DNA of 54,426 bases from an uncultured Pelagibacteraceae bacterium. Lineage in GTDB: Bacteria; Pseudomonadota; Alphaproteobacteria; Pelagibacterales; Pelagibacteraceae. A program made the translations under genes and the position numbers. The stretch covers positions 1 to 54,426 of the forward strand of contig CACAYA010000006.1 in NCBI GenBank assembly GCA_902536575.1. Reading direction: 5' to 3'. Each line of letters opens with the position of its first letter. Positions within the stretch are counted from its first letter, which is position 1. The notes beneath the pieces were generated by a model. It had not been told where the DNA came from and ran no database searches. It was given only the letters and a program-made list of their open reading frames with translations. This document shows, one piece after another, positions 10,549 to 19,658 of the stretch.

Positions 10549-11466
10549 ATGAATAGAAAAATTATCATTGGATCTAGAGGAAGCAAGTTGGCGATGCTTT
10601 ATGCTGAAAAAGCTAAAGATAAAATTGTTAAAACAACTGATTTTAGTGATCAAGATGTAATTATAAAAAAAATTACAACAAAAGGGGATGAGATTCAGGA
10701 TATAAGACTGTCAGAAGTTGGAGGTAAAGGATTATTTTCAAGCAATTTAGAAAAAGAGCTTCAAGATAAAAATATTGATATCGCAGTTCACGCACTTAAA
10801 GACATGCCAACTATTGAAACAAAAGGTCTTAAAACTGATTCATTTTTAGAAAGGAATGATGCAAGAGAAATTCTTATTACAATGAATAAACAAAAATTAA
10901 GTGAACTAAAAAAAAATTCTATAATTGGAACTTCATCCTTTAGAAGAGAATATCAAATTAAAAAAATTAGGTCTGATCTTGAATGTAAACTTATTAGGGG
11001 CAATGTCGATACAAGAATTAAAAAATTAAAAGATGGAGTTTATGATGCAATAATATTATCTTATGCAGGAATTAAATTTTTGAAATTTGACGATGAAATT
11101 TCAGAAATTTTTTCCCCTGAAAAAGTAATTCCAAGTGCTGGGCAAGGTATAATTGCACTTCAATGTAGAGAAAGTGAAAAAGATATAATCTCAGTGCTAA
11201 AAAAAATAAATCATAATGAAACATTTATGAGAGCACATACCGAGAGAAATATTTTAAAAGTTTTGGAAGGTGATTGTGAAACTGCAGTTGGGGCTCACTC
11301 TATAATAGAAGGTAATAAAATTACCGTTGAAGCTGAATTATTTTCTTTAGATGGTTCAAAAAGATATTATGAAAAAAAAACTGGTAAAGTGGAAGACTTT
11401 AGTCAAATTGGTAAAGAAGTTGGTCAAACTTTAAAAACAAAATCTAATAATTCTTATAAAAGATAA
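10549..11466 (+). CDS. hemC: Hydroxymethylbilane synthase (porphobilinogen deaminase)
   Basis: IIGSRGSKLAMLYAE, DIAVHALKDMPT, IGTSSFRREYQI, RGNVDTRIKKL, LEGDCETAVGAHS. Confidence 0.97.
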   Translation: MNRKIIIGSRGSKLAMLYAEKAKDKIVKTTDFSDQDVIIKKITTKGDEIQDIRLSEVGGKGLFSSNLEKELQDKNIDIAVHALKDMPTIETKGLKTDSFLERNDAREILITMNKQKLSELKKNSIIGTSSFRREYQIKKIRSDLECKLIRGNVDTRIKKLKDGVYDAIILSYAGIKFLKFDDEISEIFSPEKVIPSAGQGIIALQCRESEKDIISVLKKINHNETFMRAHTERNILKVLEGDCETAVGAHSIIEGNKITVEAELFSLDGSKRYYEKKTGKVEDFSQIGKEVGQTLKTKSNNSYKR

Positions 11467-11467
11467 T

Positions 11468-12166
11468 ATGCATATTTTATTAACAAGACCTTTAGAAGAT
11501 TGCTCTGAAATGATTGTTAAATTTAAATCTTTAGGCCATCAAGTTTCTCATATTCCTTTATTAAATGTTGAGGAAGTAATTCATGATAAAACAAACTTTG
11601 CAGACTTTAACGGAGTTATTTTCACTAGTGCTAATGCTGTAAAATTTTTAAATCATGATGAAATTAATAAGACAATCAAATGTTTTTGTGTAGGAGAGGC
11701 AACTGAAAAAATAGCAAGAAGTTTTGGTTTTCAAAATACAATTGCAGCAGAAGGGAATGTTTCAAATTTAAAAGAATTAATTTTACAAAATCACAGTTCT
11801 TTGGATGGACATTTACTTTATGTGAGTGGAGAAACAATATCAGTCGATCTTGACCAGCAATTAACAAAAGAAGGTTACAGTATCAAGAGAATTGTAAATT
11901 ATAGGGTCAACCATAATCAGAATTTTAATGAAGACTTCGTTAAAAAGTTAAAGAAAAATATGCCTGATATGGTCTATGTTTACTCTCAGAACACCGGATC
12001 AAGCTTTTTAAACTTTATCAAAATTTATCAATTAGAAAGTCTTTGGATGGATACAAATTTAATGTGTATTGGTGAAAAAACCTCATCAATATTGAATGAA
12101 ATTAAGTGGAAAAAGATATTTCTTTTTAATCCTGGTGAAGAGGAGTTTTTGTTATATAAAATTTAG
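11468..12166 (+). CDS. hemD: Uroporphyrinogen-III synthase
   Basis: ILLTRPLEDCSEM, GVIFTSANAVKF, CVGEATEKIARSFGF, VYSQNTGSSFL; immediately after hemC. Confidence 0.88.
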   Translation: MHILLTRPLEDCSEMIVKFKSLGHQVSHIPLLNVEEVIHDKTNFADFNGVIFTSANAVKFLNHDEINKTIKCFCVGEATEKIARSFGFQNTIAAEGNVSNLKELILQNHSSLDGHLLYVSGETISVDLDQQLTKEGYSIKRIVNYRVNHNQNFNEDFVKKLKKNMPDMVYVYSQNTGSSFLNFIKIYQLESLWMDTNLMCIGEKTSSILNEIKWKKIFLFNPGEEEFLLYKI

Positions 12167-12168
12167 CA

Positions 12169-13254
12169 ATGGATATAATTAATAATTTTTCTGATACATT
12201 TTTATCAGTTTGGAATAAGGGAATTCTAGGAGTTGATATTTTTCAAATTTTAATTGGAATTGGTATATTTTTAATTTTTCTGGTTTTTAGAGGTTTGATC
12301 AGTAAATTAGTTATTAGAAAATTAGAAATTATTTCTAAAAGAACTACAAATAAGTTGGATGATACCTTTGTCCGCTCTTTAGAAGGACCTGCAAGGTTTT
12401 TACCAATTGTTTTAGGTTTTTTTATAGCAAGTTATTATATGACTTTTTCTGCTGAAGGTAGAGACGTTGTAGATACTATTAACAGAACTTTAATAACAAT
12501 TTTAATATTTTGGGTAATCCATCAAATAATTGAACCAGTATCTTATATATTAAGTGGACTAGATAAACTTTTAACAAGGGAGCTTATTGGATGGATAATA
12601 AAGTCATTAAAAGTATTAATTTTTATACTTGGTTTAGCTGCAGTCCTTGAGTTATGGGGAATTAAAATTGGCCCAATTATTGCAGGCCTTGGTTTATTTG
12701 GTGTTGCAGTGGCTTTAGGTGCACAAGATTTATTTAAAAATCTAATCTCAGGAATTTTAGTATTAGTTGAAAAAAGATTTAAAATTGGAGATTGGATTGC
12801 AGTTGAAGGAATTATAGAAGGGATAGTTGAAAAAATTGGTTTTAGATCAACAACGATTAGAAAGTTTGATAAGTCTCTAGCAATTATTCCAAACTTTCAG
12901 TTTGCAGAAAATGCAGTTATAAATGTTAGCGAAACTTCAAATTGGAGAGTGAGGTGGATTATAACACTTCAATATGATTCTACCATTGATCAATTAAAAA
13001 AAGTAAGAGACGAAATAGAAGAATATATTAATAAAAGTGAAGACTTTAACCAAGCAACGGGAGTCGCTGTTAGAATAGAAAAATTTTCAGATAGTTCTAT
13101 TGATCTACTAGTGAGATGTTTTACAAACTCTAATAGTTGGAGTAATTCTTTAGAAGTTAAAGAGAGATTAGCAATAGAAATCAAACAGATAGTTGAGAAA
13201 AATGGAGCTTCTTTTGCTTTCCCAAGTCAGTCGATTTATGTTGAAAAAAAATGA
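12169..13254 (+). CDS. Small-conductance mechanosensitive channel (MscS family)
   Basis: GLGLFGVAVALGAQDLFKNLISGILVLVEKRFKIGDWIAVEG...GFRSTTIRKFDKSLAIIPN. Confidence 0.95.
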   Translation: MDIINNFSDTFLSVWNKGILGVDIFQILIGIGIFLIFLVFRGLISKLVIRKLEIISKRTTNKLDDTFVRSLEGPARFLPIVLGFFIASYYMTFSAEGRDVVDTINRTLITILIFWVIHQIIEPVSYILSGLDKLLTRELIGWIIKSLKVLIFILGLAAVLELWGIKIGPIIAGLGLFGVAVALGAQDLFKNLISGILVLVEKRFKIGDWIAVEGIIEGIVEKIGFRSTTIRKFDKSLAIIPNFQFAENAVINVSETSNWRVRWIITLQYDSTIDQLKKVRDEIEEYINKSEDFNQATGVAVRIEKFSDSSIDLLVRCFTNSNSWSNSLEVKERLAIEIKQIVEKNGASFAFPSQSIYVEKK

Positions 13255-13541
13255 TAGCAATTTTTTATTTAGTTTTACAAATTTTAAAACTTTATTCGTA
13301 TGTTGTAATTGCCAATGTAATTTTAAGTTGGTTAATTGCTTTTAATGTTTTAAATACTCAAAACAGATTTGTTTATTCTATTTTAGAGTTAAGCTATAGA
13401 CTCACAGACCCAATTTTAAATAAAATCAGACGTTTTATACCTAATTTAGGATCTTTAGATATATCCCCTATAATTCTTCTACTATTGATTTGGTTTATTG
13501 AAATGTGTATGAAACTCTACATCGCGCCAATGATTTTTTAG
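13251..13541 (+). CDS. YggT family membrane protein
   Basis: 96 aa; SYVVIANVILSWL...LTDPILNKIRRFIPNLGSLDISPIILLLLIWFIE; ATGA overlap with mscS. Confidence 0.9.
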   Translation: MIAIFYLVLQILKLYSYVVIANVILSWLIAFNVLNTQNRFVYSILELSYRLTDPILNKIRRFIPNLGSLDISPIILLLLIWFIEMCMKLYIAPMIF

Positions 13542-13550
13542 AAAGATAAA

Positions 13551-14396
13551 ATGATTTTAATTAACGGTAAGAAAGCTGCTGCAGAATTAAGACAAGAGCT
13601 TAAGCATGAAGTTACAAGTTTAAAAGCTAAATATAATAAAGTGCCAGGTTTAACAGTTATCCTGATAGGAGATTTAACTCCAAGCCAAATTTATGTACGT
13701 AATAAAGAAAAATCAGCTAATGAGGTTGGCCTAAAATCTGAAGTTATTAAATATCCAGATTCAGTTGAGGAAAAAACAGTATTAGAAAAAATTGAAGAAT
13801 TAAATAAAGATGAAACAGTTTCTGGAATATTAGTTCAGCTACCGCTCCCAAAACATATTGATAAACAAAAAGTTATTGAAACTATTTTACCGTCAAAAGA
13901 TGTAGATGGTTTTCATCCAATGAATGTAGGAAATCTTTCCTCTGGATATGAAAGTTCAGTGCCATGTACTCCTTTAGGTTGCTATTTATTAATCAAAAAA
14001 GTTGAACCTAATTTAAATGGAAAAAAAGCAGTAATAGTCGGAAGATCAAATTTAAATGGAAAGCCAATGACGCAACTTCTTTTAAAAGAAAATTGCACAG
14101 TGACAATAACTCATTCAAAAACTAAAGACCTGAAAGCAGAATGTTTAGAGGCAGATATAATAGTAGCTGCAGTTGGAATCCCAGAACTTGTCAAAGGTGA
14201 CTGGGTTAAAAAAGATACGATAGTTATTGATGTAGGTATAAATAAAACTGATAAAGGTATTGTTGGAGATGTGGATTTTGATGAAGTTTCTAAAAATGCA
14301 AAAGCATTAACGCCGGTCCCAGGTGGTGTAGGCCCAATGACAATCGCTTGTTTATTGAAAAATACAATAGAGTGTTTCAAAAGATCGCAAATTTAG
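13551..14396 (+). CDS. folD: Methylenetetrahydrofolate dehydrogenase/methenyltetrahydrofolate cyclohydrolase
   Basis: YVRNKEKSANEVGL, GILVQLPLPKHID, KDVDGFHPMNVG, VIVGRSNLNGKPMTQLLL, TPVPGGVGPMTIA. Confidence 0.98.
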   Translation: MILINGKKAAAELRQELKHEVTSLKAKYNKVPGLTVILIGDLTPSQIYVRNKEKSANEVGLKSEVIKYPDSVEEKTVLEKIEELNKDETVSGILVQLPLPKHIDKQKVIETILPSKDVDGFHPMNVGNLSSGYESSVPCTPLGCYLLIKKVEPNLNGKKAVIVGRSNLNGKPMTQLLLKENCTVTITHSKTKDLKAECLEADIIVAAVGIPELVKGDWVKKDTIVIDVGINKTDKGIVGDVDFDEVSKNAKALTPVPGGVGPMTIACLLKNTIECFKRSQI

Positions 14397-14433
14397 CGAT
14401 TAAATCTCACAATTTATTCTGTTACTCTAAGAT

Positions 14434-14637
14434 ATGAAAAAACCAAAGTATCCCTATAGGATTGCAATAATTTTTCTTTTACTAACTTTTCCAACAATTG
14501 GAGCCACTCAACTTGGTTGGTACCTTTACGATCAGCAAACAGGGTTTGATTATGGAATGATAGTAGGTACTTTTTCAGTAATCTATGCAGCTTACTTATT
14601 GTATGAAAAAAAATGGAGAGAGGAAGATGAAGATTAA
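14434..14637 (+). CDS. Small membrane protein, hypothetical
   Basis: 67 aa, two hydrophobic segments, acidic/basic tail YEKKWREEDED. Confidence 0.6.
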   Translation: MKKPKYPYRIAIIFLLLTFPTIGATQLGWYLYDQQTGFDYGMIVGTFSVIYAAYLLYEKKWREEDED

Positions 14638-14640
14638 TTT

Positions 14641-14907
14641 ATGGAAAAAATAATTTTTTTTGGGTTAGTAATTCCCATCATGGCTTACGTTCTATATTTA
14701 GGTGGAATGGCAATTATGAATGGATTTAATGCTAAGGAAGCCAATAGAGCTGAAAAAGAAGAAGTTGAAGAAGAAACCAAGACAACCATATCAGCTGATA
14801 ACGGTTCACTGAGTGATGAATTAGCAAAATTAAATAGTTTGCGAGAAAGTGGAGTGCTTACCCAAGAGGAGTTTGAGAAAGCAAAAAATAAATTATTAAA
14901 TACCTAA
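14641..14907 (+). CDS. SHOCT domain-containing membrane protein
   Basis: N-terminal TM plus C-terminal DELAKLNSLRESGVLTQEEFEKAKNKLL (SHOCT pattern). Confidence 0.85.
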   Translation: MEKIIFFGLVIPIMAYVLYLGGMAIMNGFNAKEANRAEKEEVEEETKTTISADNGSLSDELAKLNSLRESGVLTQEEFEKAKNKLLNT

Positions 14908-14908
14908 G

Positions 14909-15700
14909 ATGTTAAGAATTATTCCCAATAAAAATAATATTGGGGCTGAGATTGACACCGATCTTCAAAAACTTTCAAAAGAAAATTTCAAAATCATTAT
15001 GAATGCTCTAAATAAATATGGGATGATCTTTTTTAGAAGACAAAATCTTTCTTCTAAACATTATGTTGAGTTTGCTAAAAATTTTGGAAAACTCGCAGAT
15101 TATCCTAGATTAAAAGGATTAAACAAAAAATATCCTCAGATAACTGTTGTTCAAAGAAAAGAAAGTGATAAAGGACCAAGTTTTGGGGAGCAGTTTCATA
15201 CAGACTCTATTTATACAAAAAAACCACCAAGATTTACAATGTTGTTATCAAAACTAGTTCCAAGAAAAGGAAAAGCAAATACCGAATTTTGTTCGCAGTA
15301 CTATGCTTTTAAAGATTTAACAAAATCTATGAAAAGAAAGTTATCAAGCTTAAAGGGTGTCTATTCCTCGGAAGGACCAATTTCAATTACCACAAAAGAG
15401 AGAGTGAAAGAGAAAGGGAAGAAAATAAAAGAATTAAGATCTACCCATAAAATTATAAGAAAAATTAGTTCAAATTATGCAATTTACTCTAGCCCAGGTC
15501 ATCTAGTTGGATTTCACCCAAAAATAAAAAATACAATTAATTTAAAAAAAAAATTATTCAAACACCAAATTAAAAAAAAATTTCAACACTCATTAGAATG
15601 GGAAAAAAATCAATTAGCTATTTGGGATAACAGATCCATGTTGCATCAAGCAACACCTTTTAAAGGTAATAGAATTATGCACAGAATAACAATTCTTTAA
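14909..15700 (+). CDS. TauD/TfdA family Fe(II)/2-oxoglutarate dioxygenase
   Basis: GMIFFRRQNLSSKHYVEFAKNFGKL, FHTDSIY (HxD), WDNRSMLHQATPF, MHRITI. Confidence 0.85.
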   Translation: MLRIIPNKNNIGAEIDTDLQKLSKENFKIIMNALNKYGMIFFRRQNLSSKHYVEFAKNFGKLADYPRLKGLNKKYPQITVVQRKESDKGPSFGEQFHTDSIYTKKPPRFTMLLSKLVPRKGKANTEFCSQYYAFKDLTKSMKRKLSSLKGVYSSEGPISITTKERVKEKGKKIKELRSTHKIIRKISSNYAIYSSPGHLVGFHPKIKNTINLKKKLFKHQIKKKFQHSLEWEKNQLAIWDNRSMLHQATPFKGNRIMHRITIL

Positions 15701-16761
15701 TTTTTCTCCATTAACCATAAGTTATCACTTGCTAAAAAATAAATTTTACCATTTTTAGGATGTACTTGAATGTCTCTTAGTCTTCCAATCTTGTCTTTAA
15801 AAACTACATTCTCTTTAACATTAGATAGATCAGAAAAATCAATTGCTCTTAATGATTTATCTTTTAAAGAAGTTACTAAAGCGAGACCATTCCATTCTTT
15901 AAATTCGGAACCTTTATAAATTGTGATGGCGCTGGTTGCAATTGAAGGAACCCAATACTTAATAGCTTTTGTGAAGCCAGGTTTCCATTTTGGTCCAATT
16001 TTGCTTCCAGAATAATTTGTTCCACCCCAGCCTAAAATTTTCCATCCATAGTTTTCACCTTTTTTTGCCTGACCAAACCAGTCGCCTCCTTTAGCACCGT
16101 GATTACTCATATAAATTTTTCCATCATAAGGTGACAATGTTAACCCTTGAGGGTTTCTGATGCCTATTTGATAGATTTCTGGCAGCCAATCTGATTTTCC
16201 CTCAAACTTCGGATTATCTTTAGGTATACTTCCATCTAAGTGTATTCTTATAATACTACCCGGATGTTGAGTTGGATCTTGTGCAATCATACCTTGTCCT
16301 CTTTCACCAGCAGATGCAAATAAATAATTATCTTTAATAGCAAGTCTTGATCCAAAATGATAACCCGAGTCTATTGGTGGATTAGCTTGAAAGATATTTT
16401 TAAAATCTAATTCTTGTTTATTTAATTTCGCTTTTGCAATTGAAGTGCTAGTTTTCCAATTAATTCTATTTTCAGTATAAGAAATCCAAACAGTATTATT
16501 TTGATAAATAATATCTAGCAATCCTCCTTGACCATACTCTAAAAAATTCAAATTATGTTTTACTTCTAATATTTCTTTTGTAGCAATATTTATAATTTTT
16601 ATTTTTCCACTTTTTTCAGTAACTATAATTTCATCTTCACTGATAAAAGATGAGCCCCATGGATCTTTAAGTTTAGCAATTTTTTCAAAGTTTAAATTTG
16701 CAGAAAAACCATTTGACCATAGAAAAGTAAAAAAAATTATAGATAAGAAAAATCTAATCAC
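15697..16761 (-). CDS. PQQ-dependent sugar dehydrogenase (aldose sugar dehydrogenase-like), secreted
   Basis: DPWGSSFISEDEIIVTEKSGKI, GLLDI, SGYHFGSRLA, RIHLDGSIPKDNP, GIRNPQGLTLSPYDGKIYMSNHGAKGGDW; ORF track starts at 16797, but GTG at 16761 gives VIRFFLSIIFFTFLWSNGFSA, a clean signal peptide with no long overlap. Confidence 0.88.
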   Translation of the reverse strand: MIRFFLSIIFFTFLWSNGFSANLNFEKIAKLKDPWGSSFISEDEIIVTEKSGKIKIINIATKEILEVKHNLNFLEYGQGGLLDIIYQNNTVWISYTENRINWKTSTSIAKAKLNKQELDFKNIFQANPPIDSGYHFGSRLAIKDNYLFASAGERGQGMIAQDPTQHPGSIIRIHLDGSIPKDNPKFEGKSDWLPEIYQIGIRNPQGLTLSPYDGKIYMSNHGAKGGDWFGQAKKGENYGWKILGWGGTNYSGSKIGPKWKPGFTKAIKYWVPSIATSAITIYKGSEFKEWNGLALVTSLKDKSLRAIDFSDLSNVKENVVFKDKIGRLRDIQVHPKNGKIYFLASDNLWLMEKN

Positions 16762-16762
16762 T

Positions 16763-17473
16763 TTATGACAGTTTAGATCTACCGCCATCAACAGCAATTA
16801 TCTGACCTGTAACCCACGAACTATCTTCAGTAATTAAAAATTTAGCTAATGAAGCTGAGTCTTTGCCTTCACCCAACCTTTTTAAAGGATGAGCCTTTGC
16901 GATACCTTCTGCTATTGCTGAATTTTTTAACATTGGTTCTGCAATTTTGGATTTTGTTAGACTTGGAGCAACACAGTTTACTCTAATGTGTGGAGCAAAT
17001 TCTGCAGCAAGAGAAACTGTTAAACCTTCAACGGCTGCTTTTGTAGATGCGATGATAGCATGGTTAGTAAAACCTCTTTGTGCAGCAACAGTTGAAAATA
17101 AAACAATTGAACCTTTATTTTTTTTTAAGCTTTCTTGATATCCTTTAATCACTTCAACTGCTGAATATAAATTTAACTTCATACATTTAGTGAAATCTTC
17201 TTCCTTTACCATTCGTAAAGGTTTTAAATCAATTGAACCAACACAGTAAGCAATCCCTTTTATTTCTGGTACATCAGCTTTGACTTTATCTATAAAGCCT
17301 TCTTCTAAAACATCAGCAACAGAAAATGAGCATCCCAACTTACCTGCAATAGCGCTTACTTCACTTTCGTTCCTTGCGACTAAATGAATGTCATTACCAG
17401 AATTTTTTAATTGTTCTGAGAGGTTAGAACCAATAGATCCTGTCGCACCAAAAATGAGATATTTTTCTGACAT
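16763..17473 (-). CDS. SDR family oxidoreductase
   Basis: LIFGATGSIGSNLSEQL, YCVGSID, STVAAQRGFTNHAIIASTKAAVEGLTVSLAAEFAPHIRVNCVAPSL, VTGQIIAVDGG. Confidence 0.92.
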   Translation of the reverse strand: MSEKYLIFGATGSIGSNLSEQLKNSGNDIHLVARNESEVSAIAGKLGCSFSVADVLEEGFIDKVKADVPEIKGIAYCVGSIDLKPLRMVKEEDFTKCMKLNLYSAVEVIKGYQESLKKNKGSIVLFSTVAAQRGFTNHAIIASTKAAVEGLTVSLAAEFAPHIRVNCVAPSLTKSKIAEPMLKNSAIAEGIAKAHPLKRLGEGKDSASLAKFLITEDSSWVTGQIIAVDGGRSKLS

Positions 17474-17500
17474 AAAAATTTTTATTAGTTATATTTAATC

Positions 17501-18994
17501 ATGAAGTTATTTTTTATACTTGGTAATCAGTTATTTCCAACAAAATACATCGACCGCTACAAAAAAGACCATACTTTCTTTATGGCAGAAGACAAAGGTT
17601 TATGCACTTATGAAAAACATCATAAACAAAAAATTCTATTGTTCCTATCCTCTATGCGGTCCTACGCAGACAGTCTTAAGAAAAATAAATTTAAATTAGA
17701 ATATTCAAAAATTGAAGATAAAGAATTTAGTGAAGATTATTTAAAAAAATTAAAAAAAATTATTACCCAAAAAAAAATTAAAGAAGTTTCTAGCTTTGAG
17801 ATAGAAGACAAACCCTTTGAACAAAAGATTTCCATGTTTTTTAAAAAGGAAAAGATTGATTGGAACATCATACAAACGCCAATGTTTTTAAATTCTCGTG
17901 AACAATTTAAAAAATATCTAGGAAACTCAAAAAAACCATTTATGGCAACCTTCTATAAAGAGGTAAGAAAAAAATCTGGAATATTAATGGGTTCTGATGG
18001 AAACCCTGTAGGTGGTAAGTGGAGTTTTGATGAAGACAATAGAAATAAATTACCCAAAGATATTTCAATACCTAAATTTCCTAAAATTAAAGAGACAAAT
18101 CATACAAAAAAATTAAAACCTATTATTGAAAAGTTATTCAAAGACCATTCGGGTAATACAGATCATTTTTGGTTTGCAACAGAATATGATGATGTTGTCA
18201 AACTTTTGAATTTTTTTATAAAAGAGAAATCAAATTTATTTGGTGACTACGAAGATGCTGTAGATCAAAAAGATAATATTCTTTTTCATAGTGCTCTAAG
18301 TCCTTATATCAATCTTGGCTTAATAACGCCCGAATTTATAATTCAAAAAGTTTTGGAGTTTCATAAAAAAAATAAAATCAGAATGAATTCTCTTGAGGGC
18401 TATATACGTCAGGTAATTGGTTGGAGAGAATTCATGCGAGGAATTTACCAAGGTTATTCAAAAGAAATGGAAACTGGAAATTTCTTTAAACAAAATAGAA
18501 AAATGAAAAATTCTTGGTATGAAGGAAATACAGGTCTTCCCCCATTAGATTATGCAATTAAGAATGCTGTTAATCATGGTTGGTCACATCACATAGAAAG
18601 ATTAATGATTTTATCCAACATTATGAACTTGTGCGAGATCAAACCTACAATTGTTTACAAGTGGTTTATGGAAATGTTTGTAGACTCATCTGATTGGGTA
18701 ATGGTTCCAAATGTTTATGGGATGGGACTATTTAGTGATGGAGGAATTTTTGCAACCAAACCTTATATATGTGGATCTGCTTATTTTATGAAAATGATGG
18801 ATTTTAAAAAAGGAGAGTGGTGCAACACGATGGACGGTCTTTATTGGAGATTTATAGATAGAAATCGAAAATTCTTTTTAAAAAATCCACGTTTATCTAT
18901 GATGGTTAGGATATTTGATAAAATGAAAGTAGATAGAAAAAAATTAATTTTATCTGATGCTGAAAAATTTATAAAACAAAATACCGCGCAGTGA
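17501..18994 (+). CDS. Cryptochrome/photolyase family protein (deoxyribodipyrimidine photolyase-related, bacterial (6-4)-type lineage)
   Basis: [96 protein letters not shown]. Confidence 0.93.
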   Translation: MKLFFILGNQLFPTKYIDRYKKDHTFFMAEDKGLCTYEKHHKQKILLFLSSMRSYADSLKKNKFKLEYSKIEDKEFSEDYLKKLKKIITQKKIKEVSSFEIEDKPFEQKISMFFKKEKIDWNIIQTPMFLNSREQFKKYLGNSKKPFMATFYKEVRKKSGILMGSDGNPVGGKWSFDEDNRNKLPKDISIPKFPKIKETNHTKKLKPIIEKLFKDHSGNTDHFWFATEYDDVVKLLNFFIKEKSNLFGDYEDAVDQKDNILFHSALSPYINLGLITPEFIIQKVLEFHKKNKIRMNSLEGYIRQVIGWREFMRGIYQGYSKEMETGNFFKQNRKMKNSWYEGNTGLPPLDYAIKNAVNHGWSHHIERLMILSNIMNLCEIKPTIVYKWFMEMFVDSSDWVMVPNVYGMGLFSDGGIFATKPYICGSAYFMKMMDFKKGEWCNTMDGLYWRFIDRNRKFFLKNPRLSMMVRIFDKMKVDRKKLILSDAEKFIKQNTAQ

Positions 18995-19122
18995 AAAAAG
19001 AAAATCTGCCGTCTAAAATTTGTTTAGTTTGTCAAAGACCATTTAAGTGGAGAAAAAAATGGAAGTTGAACTGGGAAAAAGTCAAATACTGTTCAAAAAG
19101 GTGTTCTAATAAAAAAATCTAA
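18991..19122 (+). CDS. DUF2256-like small zinc-finger protein
   Basis: Manual translation from GTG at 18991 (overlaps photolyase stop): [43 protein letters not shown]; CxxC...CxxxC as in DUF2256; not in ORF track (43 aa). Confidence 0.85.
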   Translation: MKKENLPSKICLVCQRPFKWRKKWKLNWEKVKYCSKRCSNKKI

Positions 19123-19124
19123 AC

Positions 19125-19658
19125 ATGAATTTGGAAAAATATAAGTGGAAAAGTAGAATTTTATTAGTAATTACGCCAAATTTTAAAGATCAATCATATC
19201 AAAAAGTAAAAAAAATATATCAAAGCAAGATTAAGGAATTCCACAAAAGATATGTAAAATTAATTTGCAAATCAAATAAAAACAAAACTTTTTCAATTAA
19301 TCTTATTGGTTTTGATGGAAAATCAAAAAAAATAATGAATGATTTAAAGCCCAAACTAGTTTTCAAAATAATTGACAAGATGCCATTAGGTAAAAAAATT
19401 AGACCAATTAACCTATCTTTATATTCTGATTATAATCCTAAAACTACAACGCATGGATTGGGATTTAAAAATAAAGAAAAGGCTTTATTCACAATTAATA
19501 CAATTAAAAATAGATCTATAAAGTATCAAGTAAATGTAGTTTCGACCATGCTGGGCAGAGCTAAAAATCATCCAAACAAAACTAAAGATATGGGTAGCGC
19601 TATAAAAGTATTTGACCATTGGTTGAAAAAATATAAGAGAAAAAAAAATGAAAAATAA
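19125..19658 (+). CDS. DUF4174-like N-terminal domain fused to an unnamed C-terminal domain
   Basis: YKWKSRILLVITPN...INLIGFDGKSKKIMNDLKPKLVFKIIDKMPLG matches the DUF4174 pattern; C-terminal GLGFKNKEKALFTINTIK...YQVNVVSTMLGRAKNHPNKTKDMGSAIKVFDHWLKKYK. Confidence 0.65.
   Translation: MNLEKYKWKSRILLVITPNFKDQSYQKVKKIYQSKIKEFHKRYVKLICKSNKNKTFSINLIGFDGKSKKIMNDLKPKLVFKIIDKMPLGKKIRPINLSLYSDYNPKTTTHGLGFKNKEKALFTINTIKNRSIKYQVNVVSTMLGRAKNHPNKTKDMGSAIKVFDHWLKKYKRKKNEK

Noticed and set aside
14111-14380. Minus-strand 89-aa ORF within folD
   Set aside because: Antisense to conserved folD C-terminus.
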